A stretch of 64,000 nt of DNA from Rufibacter roseus (GTDB taxonomy: Bacteria > Bacteroidota > Bacteroidia > Cytophagales > Hymenobacteraceae): positions 434,001 to 498,000 of the forward strand of contig NZ_LRML01000001.1 in assembly GCF_001647285.1 (NCBI RefSeq). Reading direction: 5' to 3'. Positions 24,652 to 34,261 of this stretch are shown one piece after another. The position numbers and the translations under genes were made by a program. Below the pieces are notes generated by a model that was given only the letters and a program-made list of their open reading frames with translations, was not told the DNA's origin and made no database searches. How positions within the stretch are numbered: position 1 is the first letter of the stretch; every line of letters begins with the position of its first letter.

Positions 24652-25875
24652 ATGGCTACTGTAGAAAACAACATCACCATTTTTGGCGAAGAGATTATTG
24701 ACCAAAGCGCTATCGACCAGATAAAACGTTGCGTGTCAGAAGAAGACATTGGTGTGCTCACCGCCGATGCCCACTACGGTTATAACCACCCAATTGGCGG
24801 GGCGGTGGCGTACAAGAAACATGTGTCGCTGTCGGGGGTGGGGTTTGATATTGGCTGCGGAAACAAAGCAGTGCGTACCAATGTGCTGGCGCAAGACGTG
24901 AAAATTGCCCGCGTCATGGACCAGATCGTGAAGAACATCGGCTTCGGGGTAGGCAGGCCAAATCCTAAGCGGGTAGACCATCCGGTTATAGACCATATCG
25001 CCAAGGCTGAATTCAAACCCCAACGGGAATTAAGAAAACTAGCTGCGGAGCAACTAGGCACCGTAGGCAGCGGCAACCATTTCATTGATTTGTTTGAAGA
25101 CGAAGAAGGCTATCTCTGGATTGGCGTGCATTTCGGATCAAGGGGCTTCGGGCATAAAACCGCTTCGGGCTTTATTTCGCTTTCACAGGGGCTGGGTTTC
25201 ACTGACAAAGCCAAAGAAAGCGCTATGGATGGCCCACCCATTTTGTTCGATATCAATTCTGAAATAGGTCAAGATTACATTGCTGCCATGGCCTTGGCAG
25301 GTGAATACGCCTACGCCGGGCGCGATGTGGTAGTAGACTACGTGCTGGAGATTTTAGGCGCCCAGGCCACAGAAACCGTACACAACCACCACAACTTTGC
25401 ATGGTTTGAGCGGCACCAAGGCGAGGATTACTGGGTTGTGCGCAAGGGCTGCACTCCTGCTTTCCCTGGGCAGAAAGGCTTTATTGGAGCAAACATGTTT
25501 GATAACTCCGTCATTATTGAAGGCGTGGAAAGCGAGCTATCGGTGCTGGGGCTGTATTCTACCGTACATGGTGCTGGAAGAGTGTTGAGCCGCCGAGCCG
25601 CAGCCGGAAAAACAAAATGGATACGAGACGCTAAGGGCGTAAAACGTAAAACGGTGGTAAAACCAGGCATTGTTGATTTTGACGCCGTTCAAGCCCGCAT
25701 GAAAGCCAAAGGCATTGAACTGCGCGGAGCCGGCGCCGATGAAGCCCCCGAAGCCTACAAGAAACTGGAAGACGTGCTAAAATACCAAGGCAATACTATC
25801 CGGGTGCTGCATACTCTAAAGCCATTGGGTGTAGCTATGGCCGGAGATGATGTGTATGACCCGTATAAGGAGTAG
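24652..25875 (+). CDS. rtcB: RNA-splicing ligase RtcB
   Basis: 407 residues. Joins 2',3'-cyclic phosphate to 5'-OH RNA ends using GTP and Mn. Metal and guanylylation residues: VGFDIGCGNKAVRTN (Asp, Cys), GSGNHFIDLF, VHFGSRGFGHK, VHNHHNFAWFE, and YSTVHGAGRVLSRRAAAGK, whose His is the GMP-accepting residue. It is slightly shorter than some RtcBs. No archease or RtcA gene is next to it, so RNA repair or tRNA ligation with no local partner. Confidence 0.94.
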   Translation: MATVENNITIFGEEIIDQSAIDQIKRCVSEEDIGVLTADAHYGYNHPIGGAVAYKKHVSLSGVGFDIGCGNKAVRTNVLAQDVKIARVMDQIVKNIGFGVGRPNPKRVDHPVIDHIAKAEFKPQRELRKLAAEQLGTVGSGNHFIDLFEDEEGYLWIGVHFGSRGFGHKTASGFISLSQGLGFTDKAKESAMDGPPILFDINSEIGQDYIAAMALAGEYAYAGRDVVVDYVLEILGAQATETVHNHHNFAWFERHQGEDYWVVRKGCTPAFPGQKGFIGANMFDNSVIIEGVESELSVLGLYSTVHGAGRVLSRRAAAGKTKWIRDAKGVKRKTVVKPGIVDFDAVQARMKAKGIELRGAGADEAPEAYKKLEDVLKYQGNTIRVLHTLKPLGVAMAGDDVYDPYKE

Positions 25876-25959
25876 CTTTTATCGTTGCTCGTTACTTGTT
25901 GTTCGTTATTCGAAATATAATTTGACGGACAAACAAAATTCACTAACCACTCTATAAAA

Positions 25960-26003
25960 GATCATTTTTGGCCTGCTTTCCAGAAAATAGGCCAAAAATG
26001 ATC
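25960..26003. terminator. P palindrome copy 11 with gene-specific arms (convergent terminator)
   Basis: GATCATTTTTGGCCT / AGGCCAAAAATGATC pair perfectly (15 bp). The P core is extended outward by GATCAT. Sits between the convergent rtcB and mscS-family genes. Confidence 0.75.
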
Positions 26004-26019
26004 ATCGAATAACCATTAA

Positions 26020-27123
26020 CTAAATTGAGTCCATTGGAACAAAGGGAGACCTGCCGCTTTCGCCGGAGCCAACAGTGCGGGTAACTGGCAGACAGTGCGG
26101 GTAGTTTTGCTGCACAAAAGTAATAAGCTTTTCCCGAACCCAGCAGCGGAGGTCATAGGCGTTGCCAGAATCGGTGGCACTGACCAGAATCCTTATTTCC
26201 AAGGTGCGCTCTTTTGACTCAGTTACCTGCAATATGCCCACGCGGCCGTCCCATAGTTTAGTTTCTGGCAGTATACGATTTAACTCCTGGCGCAGTTCTT
26301 CCAGCGGAGCGGTATAATCCAAATAGATAAATACCGTACCTAAGAGCTCAGTGGTGGTGCGGGACCAGTTCTGGAAAGGCTTTTCAATAAAATAGTTCAG
26401 GGGCAGTACCAGGCGGCGCTGGTCCCAGATGCGCAGTACCACATATGTTAAGGTGATTTCTTCCACCCGGCCCCATTCGTTTTCTACCACCAGCACATCG
26501 TCAATTCTGATGGGTTGGGTGAACGCAATCTGGAAGCCAGCCAACAGGTTAGCTAATGACCTTTGCGCCGCAAAACCCACTATAACCCCTAGAATACCCG
26601 CTGAGGTAATCAAACCAGTTCCAATTTTACGTACCGTCGGGAAGCTCATTAAAATTAGAGCAACGGTAAAGAACACAATGAAGATGATGACCAACCTCTT
26701 TATGAACTGCAACTGAGTGAACAGTTTTCGCTCTCTTAAGTTGTCTGCCTTGTCTAGTTGGTATTTCTGGCGGATTCTGCTTTGTGCCACGTAAACCCAA
26801 CCTACCAGCAGCCAAGCAAAGGAGGAAGTAAGTGAAATTTCCACAATACGGCGCAATACCTCAAAAGGTCTGGGAGATAATGGTATTAACGGTAGCACCG
26901 TAGATAAAATCAAAAGAGGCAAGAAATTGGAAAGCGGGCGGCTCAGGTGTTTGATGATAGACTTAACCAACGGAGCAGGAAAGCGGTTGCTATATAGTGT
27001 TAAAAACTTGAAAAGCAGCCACTTCAAAACTGTTCCAAAGAGCAAGGCCCCAATGACAACCCCAAAACCCTGTAAAACCAACGGAAAATTCTCTTGTACT
27101 AACTCTGTTATTTTCTCAATCAT
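26020..27123 (-). CDS. MscS-family mechanosensitive ion channel
   Basis: 367 residues. About four N-terminal membrane helices up to about residue 165, then the pore helix and beta domain: RKIGTGLITSAGILGVIVGFAAQRSLANLLAGFQIAFTQPIRIDDVLVVENEWGRVEEITLTYVVLRIWDQRRLVLPLNYFI is the MscS signature. The C-terminal alpha/beta vestibule domain runs to about residue 350. Releases solutes on hypo-osmotic shock; a trehalose synthesis gene lies divergently next to it, which fits a shared osmotic theme. Confidence 0.9.
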   Translation of the reverse strand: MIEKITELVQENFPLVLQGFGVVIGALLFGTVLKWLLFKFLTLYSNRFPAPLVKSIIKHLSRPLSNFLPLLILSTVLPLIPLSPRPFEVLRRIVEISLTSSFAWLLVGWVYVAQSRIRQKYQLDKADNLRERKLFTQLQFIKRLVIIFIVFFTVALILMSFPTVRKIGTGLITSAGILGVIVGFAAQRSLANLLAGFQIAFTQPIRIDDVLVVENEWGRVEEITLTYVVLRIWDQRRLVLPLNYFIEKPFQNWSRTTTELLGTVFIYLDYTAPLEELRQELNRILPETKLWDGRVGILQVTESKERTLEIRILVSATDSGNAYDLRCWVREKLITFVQQNYPHCLPVTRTVGSGESGRSPFVPMDSI

Positions 27124-27399
27124 TATTCTTGAAAAAAAGCAAACGCAAGTTTTAGACTACTTGTGTCACCCATTAAATGTTTCCTGCAACGCAAAGGCAC
27201 AGGATAGGGTAAACATTTTAATATATAACTTATCTAATATTTACCAACCTAAACTGTCATTTTTGAGTAAATAATCAGATATTGAAACAACTGAGATGAA
27301 ATCAGCTAAGCGCTGGTCCAGTAGAATCTTTGAGTTCTAAGGAAGCATCTCAATATTTAAAATCCAATTTTTTTTTAAACATACTATTCCGAAAAAACA

Positions 27400-29571
27400 A
27401 TGCCCAAAACCATTATCATATCTAACCGACTTCCCATTAAAGTACAGCGTACCGAAGAAGGGTTAGCATACGAGACAAGCGAGGGAGGGTTAGCCACCGG
27501 ACTAGGCTCTATTTACAAAGAAGGCGATAACATCTGGATTGGCTGGCCAGGCACTTATTTTGATGACGAAGCTGAGCAGCAGCAAGTGCGCAAAGACCTG
27601 TCTAACCAAAGCATGAGGCCAGTTTTTTTGACCGAGGCTGAAATCAGAGATTTTTATGAAGGCTTCAGCAACGAGACCCTGTGGCCAACTTTTCACTATT
27701 TTACTCAGTACGCCATTTACGAAAGCGAATTCTGGGAGGCGTATGAAAGCGTAAACTTCAAATTCTGCAAAGCCGTAATGGAGAACGCCGAGCCCGGCGA
27801 CACCATTTGGGTGCACGACTACCAACTGCTGCTGCTGCCCTCGTTGATTAGAAAGGAGCTACCTGACAGCAGCATCGGATTTTTCCAGCACATCCCGTTC
27901 CCTTCTTATGAGGTGTTCCGGCTTCTGCCATGGCGAGAGCAGATATTGAAAGGAATGCTGGGCTCTGACCTGATCGGTTTCCATACCTATGATGATGCCC
28001 GCCACTTCCTCAGCGCCGTAAGCCGAATCGTAGGTTTGAACTCATCTCAGGGTGTAATTGACAACGGGTTCCGCAGTATCATGGTAGATGCCTTCCCGAT
28101 GGGCATTGACTATGAAAAATATGCCTCTATGGCAGCCTCAGAAGGTACCATTGCTAAAAAAGAAGAATACCGCCACGCTTTACCTGAGCAAAAAATTATT
28201 TTGTCTATAGACCGCTTAGACTATTCTAAAGGAATTCCGCAGCGGTTACTGGCCTATGAGCTGTTTCTGAAAGAGAATCCAGAGTTCCATGGAAGGGTTA
28301 CCCTCTCTATGGTAGTGGTTCCCTCACGTGATCAGGTGGAGCAGTACAAAGAACTCAAGGAAACCATAGATGAATTAGTGGGCCGCATCAACAGCTCCTA
28401 CCGTACCATCACTTGGAACCCCATTCAGTATTTTTACCGCTCGTTCCCGCTAGAAGATCTCTCGGCCATGTACTCTATCGCTGATATTGCCTTGGTGACC
28501 CCAATGCGTGACGGCATGAATTTAGTTTGCAAAGAGTATATAGCCAGCAAGCTAGATAAAAAAGGCGTTTTGATTTTAAGTGAAATGGCCGGCGCCTCAC
28601 GTGAACTGGCAGATGCGGTGCTCATCAACCCTAATGACCTGGGGCAAATGGTGCAAGCCATCCGCACGTCACTACTTATGTCTGAGGAAGAACAAATGCT
28701 GCGCATGGACCACATGCAGGACATTGTGCGGCGCTACAATATTCACCACTGGGTGAAAATTTTCATGAACCGATTAGAATTTATTAAAATGAAGCAACTC
28801 TCCATGGCCACCGAATACCTGTCTCAAGAAGAAAGCAATTTGCTGGTGAACAGTTTTCGGCAGGCGAACCAGCGTATGCTGTTTTTAGATTATGATGGCA
28901 CGCTTACCTCTTTTACCAAAGATCCTACCAAAGCCTTTCCCGATGCAGAGCTGCTTTCTACGTTAGAGTGCCTGATCAGTGACCCCAAAAACAGAGTGGT
29001 AATTGTGAGCGGCCGCGACCGGAACACCCTGCAAAAGTGGCTGGGTCATTTATCGGTTGATTTTATTGCCGAACATGGCGTTTGGTTTAAAGAGCGAAAC
29101 GGTGAGTGGGAGATGTCTCAGAACTTGTCTGACAGCTGGAAAGAAGAAGTGCGCCCCGTTATGGAGCTGCACGTAAGCCGAACCCCGGGTTCCTTTGTTG
29201 AGGAAAAAGATTACTCATTGGTGTGGCACTACCGCAAAGTAGACCGTACCCTGGCCGAGCTGCGTGCCCGTGAACTCAGCAACTACCTCATGTTCATGGC
29301 CTCTAACATCAACCTGCAGGTAATGGAAGGCGACAAAATTGTGGAGGTAAAGAACATTGAAATAAATAAAGGCATTGGCAGTACCAAATGGATGGAAAGA
29401 CATCCGCACGATTTTATCCTCTGCATTGGCGACGACCGTACCGACGAAGACATGTTCCGGGTTATGCCCGAAGATGCTTTCACCATCAAAGTAGGCAGTG
29501 AACGTTCACTTGCCCGCTTCAGCCTAGATAACTCCAAAGAAGTTCGCAAACTGCTCAAGTCTCTTTGTTAG
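27400..29571 (+). CDS. Fused trehalose-6-phosphate synthase / trehalose-6-phosphatase
   Basis: 723 residues. The N-terminal GT20 synthase (about 1-470) has IISNRLPI, WIGWPGTYFDD, WVHDYQLLLLPSLIRKELP, FFQHIPFPSYEVFRLLPWRE and DRLDYSKGIPQRL. The C-terminal HAD phosphatase (about 485-723) has LFLDYDGTLTSF and CIGDDRTDEDMF, both with catalytic Asps. The two-step route UDP- or ADP-glucose + G6P to trehalose is thus in one polypeptide, as in many Bacteroidota and eukaryotes, unlike separate OtsA and OtsB of E. coli. It faces a GH15 gene across module L copy B. Confidence 0.94.
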   Translation: MPKTIIISNRLPIKVQRTEEGLAYETSEGGLATGLGSIYKEGDNIWIGWPGTYFDDEAEQQQVRKDLSNQSMRPVFLTEAEIRDFYEGFSNETLWPTFHYFTQYAIYESEFWEAYESVNFKFCKAVMENAEPGDTIWVHDYQLLLLPSLIRKELPDSSIGFFQHIPFPSYEVFRLLPWREQILKGMLGSDLIGFHTYDDARHFLSAVSRIVGLNSSQGVIDNGFRSIMVDAFPMGIDYEKYASMAASEGTIAKKEEYRHALPEQKIILSIDRLDYSKGIPQRLLAYELFLKENPEFHGRVTLSMVVVPSRDQVEQYKELKETIDELVGRINSSYRTITWNPIQYFYRSFPLEDLSAMYSIADIALVTPMRDGMNLVCKEYIASKLDKKGVLILSEMAGASRELADAVLINPNDLGQMVQAIRTSLLMSEEEQMLRMDHMQDIVRRYNIHHWVKIFMNRLEFIKMKQLSMATEYLSQEESNLLVNSFRQANQRMLFLDYDGTLTSFTKDPTKAFPDAELLSTLECLISDPKNRVVIVSGRDRNTLQKWLGHLSVDFIAEHGVWFKERNGEWEMSQNLSDSWKEEVRPVMELHVSRTPGSFVEEKDYSLVWHYRKVDRTLAELRARELSNYLMFMASNINLQVMEGDKIVEVKNIEINKGIGSTKWMERHPHDFILCIGDDRTDEDMFRVMPEDAFTIKVGSERSLARFSLDNSKEVRKLLKSLC

Positions 29572-29604
29572 ATTGTTGATTGTTTATTGAAGATTGTTTT
29601 TATC

Positions 29605-29644
29605 AGGAATCCCTGTGAAGATTAGATCCTTCTCAGGGATTCCT
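29605..29644 (+). terminator. Terminator of the trehalose synthase/phosphatase gene
   Basis: AGGAATCCCTG / CAGGGATTCCT, 11 perfect pairs continued inward by GAAG / CTTC, followed by GTTTTTAGCC, the left arm of P copy 12. Confidence 0.82.
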
Positions 29645-29680
29645 GTTTTTAGCCTACTTTCTGAAAACCAAACCAAAAAC
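29645..29680. repeat. P palindrome copy 12
   Basis: Arms GTTTTTAGCCTACTTTC and GAAAACCAAACCAAAAAC, abutting the terminator stem. Confidence 0.65.
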
Positions 29681-29695
29681 GCCTGCTCAAAAGAC

Positions 29696-29721
29696 CTCTC
29701 AGTGTCTCCAAGACCTGCGAG
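29696..29721 (+). repeat. D repeat copy 3
   Basis: CTCTCAG-T-GTCT CCA AGAC-C-TGCGAG, same internal GTCT/AGAC as copies 1 and 2, followed by TGTCTGTGCCAGTAGC. Changes in the outer arm (CTCTCAG against CTAGCAG) are partly compensated. Confidence 0.65.
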
Positions 29722-29847
29722 TGTCTGTGCCAGTAGCTTTTGCCGTAAGTATGAAATCAATAGTAGGAGGAAAAGCTTTAGCGGATCAAAAGAATCCACC
29801 CCCGTCTCTCCAAGGAGGGGAGCTATCTGCACGAGAATTAAGCTCTG

Positions 29848-30385
29848 AATCGCGAGTCATTTAAAACAGTCCTAATTGTCACTACAAAACAACACCCTCC
29901 TTAGCGTTTCATGCGGGAGCGGGCAACGCAGTGCCAAAGGCACGCAGGCGCTTAGCGGGAGCACGAGGTACAGGTTCAAGTCAGCAGTATCCGCCGAGAC
30001 TATGGAACAGCGCACATTAGCCAAGTGGTAAATTAACTGAAGCCCCTCCTGTCAGAGCGGCAGCGAGTCAGGGGCTTCTTGATTCTTTTGGTTACTTTTC
30101 TCATCAAGGAGAAAAGTGACAAACCTCGGCAGAAAGAAACGCAGCTAGAGGTTTAGCAAGAAAGGCAGTGGGAGCAAAAGCTGTTTAGGTTGTCCGTGAG
30201 AACACACAACAACGGCGGAGGGTAAAGCGGGGGTGGAGGCAAAATCTAGGCAGAAGCAAAAGTCTTCGTTAGATCCTTCGGCTAGCGCTCAGGATGACCG
30301 CAAAAGAGTAAGATCAGGAATGCGTGGACCGGCAGGTGTAAACATCCCCCTTCGCCCCCTTTAAAGGGGGAATATCTGGAATGTG
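29848..30385. repeat. L module copy B
   Basis: Same segment order as copy A. H1 is GAAGCCCCT / AGGGGCTTC (30039-30047, 30070-30078). Ends with ACATCCCCCTTCGCCCCC. Lies in the 949-bp convergent gap between the trehalose gene and the GH15 gene. Confidence 0.85.
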
Positions 30386-30428
30386 TGCGGACACAAGCGG
30401 ACGCTAGCGCCAGTGAATGATTTCTTGT

Positions 30429-30461
30429 GTTTTAACCTGTTTTTTTAATCATTGCTAAAAC
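30429..30461. repeat. P palindrome copy 13
   Basis: TTGTGTTTTA / TAAAACACAA arms extend beyond the core; the inner part is degenerate. Directly follows the GH15 terminator in the minus direction. Confidence 0.6.
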
Positions 30462-30469
30462 ACAAAGTA

Positions 30470-30496
30470 AAAGGCTCACCAATCTGGTGAGCCTTT
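30470..30496 (-). terminator. GH15 gene terminator hairpin
   Basis: Perfect AAAGGCTCACC / GGTGAGCCTTT stem (11 bp) with a 5-nt loop, 23 bp beyond the GH15 stop codon. Confidence 0.85.
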
Positions 30497-30519
30497 CCTT
30501 TTATCAGGTCTAATCTTCC

Positions 30520-32301
30520 TTACAAGAACGAAGGAACATCCAGGCGTTTTGAAATACGATAGGCAGCGTTGAGCAGCCCCACGTGACTGTATGCCTGCGG
30601 GAAGTTACCCCACTGGCTACCGTCTTTAGAGTCCACGTCTTCACTTAGGAGCCCCAGGTGATTAGTATATTGTAGAATATTTTCAAATTCATGGATGGCC
30701 TCATCTACACGACCTACACAGGCCAGGGCCTCAATGTACCAGAATGCGCAGATCAGGAAGGTGCTTTGCGGCACGCCAAAATCATCGGCATGTTTGTAAC
30801 GATAGAAAAGGCCTTCCGGCGTTTTCAGCTCACGTTCCATGGCGGCTAAGTGCGTTTTTGCGCGCTCTGAAGCCGGATCTAAGTAGTGCATCATGATCAG
30901 CTGCAGTGTGCTGGCGTCCATGTGGTTTTTGCCGATGGCTTGCGTGTACACCCCTTGGGCTGGGTCAAAGCATTCTTCAATCTTGGCTGCAGCCTGACCC
31001 ATCAACTGTGAGGCCAGCTGTCCCAACTGTTCATCACCCATGTAGCGGGCGGCGCTGCGGGCCGCGGCGGCTCCTGCCCAATGGAACAGGTAGGTATAGC
31101 AGTGGTATTGCGCAAAGTCACGGAACTCCCACAGACCCGCATCGGGCTCATTCATGGTCTGCTGAATCTTGTACAGCGTCTTATAAATGAGTTTCTGAGA
31201 TTCAATGCGTTCGCTGTCGTTGAAGCGGCGGTCTACGTAAAGCGGCAACAGAGCTACCAGAATCTGACCGTATACATCGTTCTGAATGTGGGTGTAGGCA
31301 TCGTTTCCAATCCGGACAGGCTTGTTGCCTAAATATCCGTCAAGGTCCAGTTCTAATTCAGTGAGTTTACTTTGCGCGCTGATAGAATACAGCGGCTGGT
31401 AGCGCTCAGTGTCTTTGGCCGTAATGTTGGCAATGAAGTGGAAGTAGCGCTCCATTTCTTCAAAGTGGCCAATGTTGTTGAACGCGTTCAGAATATAATA
31501 AGTGTCACGCATCCAGCAGAAGCGGTAATCCCAGTTACGGCCGCTGCCTGGGTGCTCCGGTAAGCTGGTAGTAGGCGAGGCAATAATGGCTCCGGTGTCT
31601 TCGTACTGGTGAATCTTGAGAGCCAAAGCACTTCTGATCACCTGTTCCTGGAAAAAATTGCTGATGCTGGTGTTCTTTACCCACATGCGCCAGTAGCGGG
31701 TGGTCTGGCTCAGGAACTCCTCAGCGGTGCTTTCTAAACGGGCCTCTAGCGGAGCGCCATAGGTAAGCACCAGATAAATAGTCTCATTCAAGACAAAATG
31801 CTCGTCTTCCAGAATGTAGCTGAGCGATGCGTTAGTGGTAAGGCGCACTTCTTCGTCAAGTCCCCGGAAAGAGATGTGGTTGCTGCTGCGCCGACGAGAC
31901 AATTCTAGCTGTCCGTAATTGCCCACAGGGCGGCAGGTTACCTTAATTCGCGGTGAACCGGCCAGGGGCTCTACTTTTCTGATGAGCATGAGCGGCTTAT
32001 AGTACCGTTGGTGCTGCCTGAAACGCGGAGCAAAATCAGTTACACGGTAAGTACCTTCTTCAGAGGAGATTTCAGTGCAGAGAATATTCGTATTCTCTAC
32101 ATAATATTGGTTTGAGGTGAAATGCTCCGCGTCGGGCTTTATGGAGTACTCGCCACCTTTCTGCCGGTCCATCATAGGGCCAAACACAAAAGAGCTGTCA
32201 AAGCGGGGCCAGCAGAGCCATTCAATGTTGGTGTCTTTGTGAATAAGGGCAAGATAGGCGCAATTGCCAATCAAACCCATGTCATAAGTATGTTTTGCCA
32301 T
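30520..32301 (-). CDS. Glycoside hydrolase family 15 protein (glucoamylase- or trehalase-like)
   Basis: 593 residues, no signal peptide, so cytoplasmic. N-terminal beta-sandwich starts HTYDMGLIGNCAYLALIHKDTNIEWLCWPRFDS; the (alpha/alpha)6 catalytic domain has SPTTSLPEHPGSGRNWDYRFCWMRDTYYILNAF and the C-terminal catalytic region LLSEDVDSKDGSQWGNFPQAYSHVGLLNAAYR. GH15 includes glucoamylases and bacterial/archaeal trehalases with this architecture. The neighbouring trehalose gene makes a trehalase role attractive, but the motif set alone cannot separate the substrates. Confidence 0.9.
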   Translation of the reverse strand: MAKHTYDMGLIGNCAYLALIHKDTNIEWLCWPRFDSSFVFGPMMDRQKGGEYSIKPDAEHFTSNQYYVENTNILCTEISSEEGTYRVTDFAPRFRQHQRYYKPLMLIRKVEPLAGSPRIKVTCRPVGNYGQLELSRRRSSNHISFRGLDEEVRLTTNASLSYILEDEHFVLNETIYLVLTYGAPLEARLESTAEEFLSQTTRYWRMWVKNTSISNFFQEQVIRSALALKIHQYEDTGAIIASPTTSLPEHPGSGRNWDYRFCWMRDTYYILNAFNNIGHFEEMERYFHFIANITAKDTERYQPLYSISAQSKLTELELDLDGYLGNKPVRIGNDAYTHIQNDVYGQILVALLPLYVDRRFNDSERIESQKLIYKTLYKIQQTMNEPDAGLWEFRDFAQYHCYTYLFHWAGAAAARSAARYMGDEQLGQLASQLMGQAAAKIEECFDPAQGVYTQAIGKNHMDASTLQLIMMHYLDPASERAKTHLAAMERELKTPEGLFYRYKHADDFGVPQSTFLICAFWYIEALACVGRVDEAIHEFENILQYTNHLGLLSEDVDSKDGSQWGNFPQAYSHVGLLNAAYRISKRLDVPSFL

Positions 32302-32407
32302 ACGGTTTCTACGGTATCAAGATTGCCAGAAGATGTCTGAACTTACATGTACCGTATTACACGTATAGAGGTTTCCTGATTTTTACTCAGGCAGAAGAAT
32401 AGCTGCT

Positions 32408-32443
32408 GTTTTAGGGCAGTTTTCCTGAAATCAGGCCCAAAAC
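32408..32443. repeat. P palindrome copy 14
   Basis: Arms GTTTTAGGGCAGTTTTC and GAAATCAGGCCCAAAAC; AGCTGCTG and CAGTAGCT flanks weakly extend it. Between the LRR-kinase stop and the GH15 start, both minus strand. Confidence 0.65.
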
Positions 32444-32577
32444 AAAGTACAGTAGCTGTTTTCTTCCCTTGCTCGTTAAAGGTATTTTTTGTGAGTAGAA
32501 CAGTTTGTTGCAGAAGCAGGCTTGCGTACTTTAGGAAGAGTAACGTTGCAAAAATTTAAAGTAGTTGCCCCAACCGG

Positions 32578-33906
32578 TTAGGTATGGCTGAGTAAGTTCT
32601 GCAACGAAGTGGAAACAGTTGCAAAGTCAGGTCTACATAGTGTTTCTGTCTGCAGGCAGTCTTGCCTGAGTTGTTGAAGAGCAGAAACAGCGGCATAAAG
32701 TTCCTCTTCAGGAGCTAGATGTGTGAGTAAATCATCTAGAAAATAGCCAAAGGCTCTCACTTCTATTCTTTCTAAGGCCGCGGCTTGGGCAGAAGTTGTG
32801 GTGCGGTAAATAGTGGCTGCTCCAAAATCGCCGAAGAGCGAGTGACCGGCATCGTTTATGAGGGTGTTGTGGGCGTACAGGTCGCCGTGCATAATGCAGC
32901 GGGCGTGCAGGTGTGCGGCGGCAGAGGCAATGCCTGCACTTATGGAGATGACTTCTTTTAAAGAGAAAGTAGTGCCAATTGGAAAGGTGTCACGGGTGCA
33001 GGTCTCAAAGCTTGGTGAGCCGCCTAAGTTGAGGTAGCCTGCAGGAATCAGCTCAAACACCAAACCCTGCTTCTGCTCTGGGTGCTGGCTTATTTTCCCA
33101 AGTGCCTGCACCAGATTTGGATGGGCCCCCGCGGCTAAACTGGCCTGCATTTCATCTTGCGGCAGTCCGTCGCTGGTTACCTCACCTTTGAAAATTTTCA
33201 CCGCCACTTCCTGTGTTAGCTTTTCTGAGACGGATTTGATCCAGCGCGCTTTAGAAATTACACCTGAGGCGCCTTCGCCTAGCTGTTCTTCTAGCTCTAG
33301 GTCAGCCCAGTTTATTTCTACAAGGTCTTCTTTTAATTCGGTAGGGGCGCTGCAGGGGTTTCCGGAGAAGGCCAGCCAAGACAGGCGAGGAAGAGAAAGT
33401 AACCACTGGGGGAATTGCTCTATCTGGTTAGCAGATATTCTGAGCAGTTCCAGGTTTTGGCAATTAGCCATTTCTGCCGGAAGCATTTTTAGTTTGTTAC
33501 CCGCCAGCATCAACTTCTGAATGCGGGAGCATTTTCCAATGGAGGTTGGTAAAGCCTCTATTTGGTTATCGGTGAGAATAAGCCAGCGGGTGTTTAAGGG
33601 AATAGCGCCTTCCGGAATGGTTCTGATTTTACACGCCTTAAAGCCAATCATTTCCAAAGCCGGACATTTGCCTAAAACAGCCGGAAATTCTACAAAGTTA
33701 TTGTTCGAGAAAAAGGCAATCTTTAGCTTTTTGAGCTGCACAAACCACTCAGGCAGGTCTGTAAGTTGATTACCAGAAACATCCAGCAATTCTAAGGTGT
33801 CTGCTAGCTCTAAAATTTCCTCCGGTAGCTTAGTTAGTCCGCAAGAGAGTTTGAGTGTTTTAGTGCCTGATAACTGCCCTGACTGTAGTTGGTGTAGCGT
33901 GTGCAT
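32578..33906 (-). CDS. Leucine-rich-repeat protein kinase-like protein
   Basis: 442 residues from the ATG at 33906 (MHTLHQLQSGQLSG), which matches the family start; a longer start at 33942 is possible. About eight LRRs (LELLDVSGNQLTDLPEWF-type) cover residues 20-200. A kinase-like domain follows: Gly loop LGEGASGVISKAR, Lys in EVAVKIF, catalytic loop IMHGDLYAHNTLIN (HGD in place of HRD, Asp and Asn kept), and DFG in LFGDFGAATIY. All catalytic residues are present, so it should be active on Ser/Thr or Tyr. No membrane segment. Substrate unknown. Confidence 0.88.
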   Translation of the reverse strand: MHTLHQLQSGQLSGTKTLKLSCGLTKLPEEILELADTLELLDVSGNQLTDLPEWFVQLKKLKIAFFSNNNFVEFPAVLGKCPALEMIGFKACKIRTIPEGAIPLNTRWLILTDNQIEALPTSIGKCSRIQKLMLAGNKLKMLPAEMANCQNLELLRISANQIEQFPQWLLSLPRLSWLAFSGNPCSAPTELKEDLVEINWADLELEEQLGEGASGVISKARWIKSVSEKLTQEVAVKIFKGEVTSDGLPQDEMQASLAAGAHPNLVQALGKISQHPEQKQGLVFELIPAGYLNLGGSPSFETCTRDTFPIGTTFSLKEVISISAGIASAAAHLHARCIMHGDLYAHNTLINDAGHSLFGDFGAATIYRTTTSAQAAALERIEVRAFGYFLDDLLTHLAPEEELYAAVSALQQLRQDCLQTETLCRPDFATVSTSLQNLLSHT

Positions 33907-34040
33907 GAAGCCTATAGAAGATGAAGCCGCAAAGCTACGCATTGCAACTCAGGGCATAGGCGCCTTTTGTAAAGAAGGTGCTGTCAAAATATTTATCAGA
34001 ATGAATCCTAGTTTTTTGTCTTGACTGGGAACAATTTCCT

Positions 34041-34076
34041 GTTTTCAACCTGTTTTTTAAAAATCAGAGGGAAAAT
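34041..34076. repeat. P palindrome copy 15
   Basis: Arms GTTTTCAACCTGTTTTTT and AAAAATCAGAGGGAAAAT, in the divergent gap between the LRR-kinase gene and the sulfur cluster; one of the few copies not at a gene end. Confidence 0.55.
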
Positions 34077-34195
34077 GAAAACTCAGTTGTTGTGAAAGCG
34101 TTAAACCTTTAGTGTAATCTTTAACAGAACGTTAACTAACAGGTGTTTGTGCTGTCAAATTTCTAGTTTAAATCTCTACTAATTTGATAGGAAAA

Positions 34196-34226
34196 CTTGA
34201 TTTGTAAAAAATGGTGCCTATCTTTG
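34196..34226 (+). promoter_or_regulatory. Bacteroidota-type promoter of the sulfate-assimilation cluster
   Basis: CTTG (34196-34199), exactly 19 nt, then TATCTTTG (34219-34226), an exact TAnnTTTG -7 element. The start point would be near 34230, about 30 nt before the Cys-rich leader ORF. GGTGC / GCACC around the -7 element is a small inverted repeat that a regulator could read. Confidence 0.65.
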
Positions 34227-34261
34227 CACCATCTTAATTAACAGCCAGAAAAAAGACTAAC

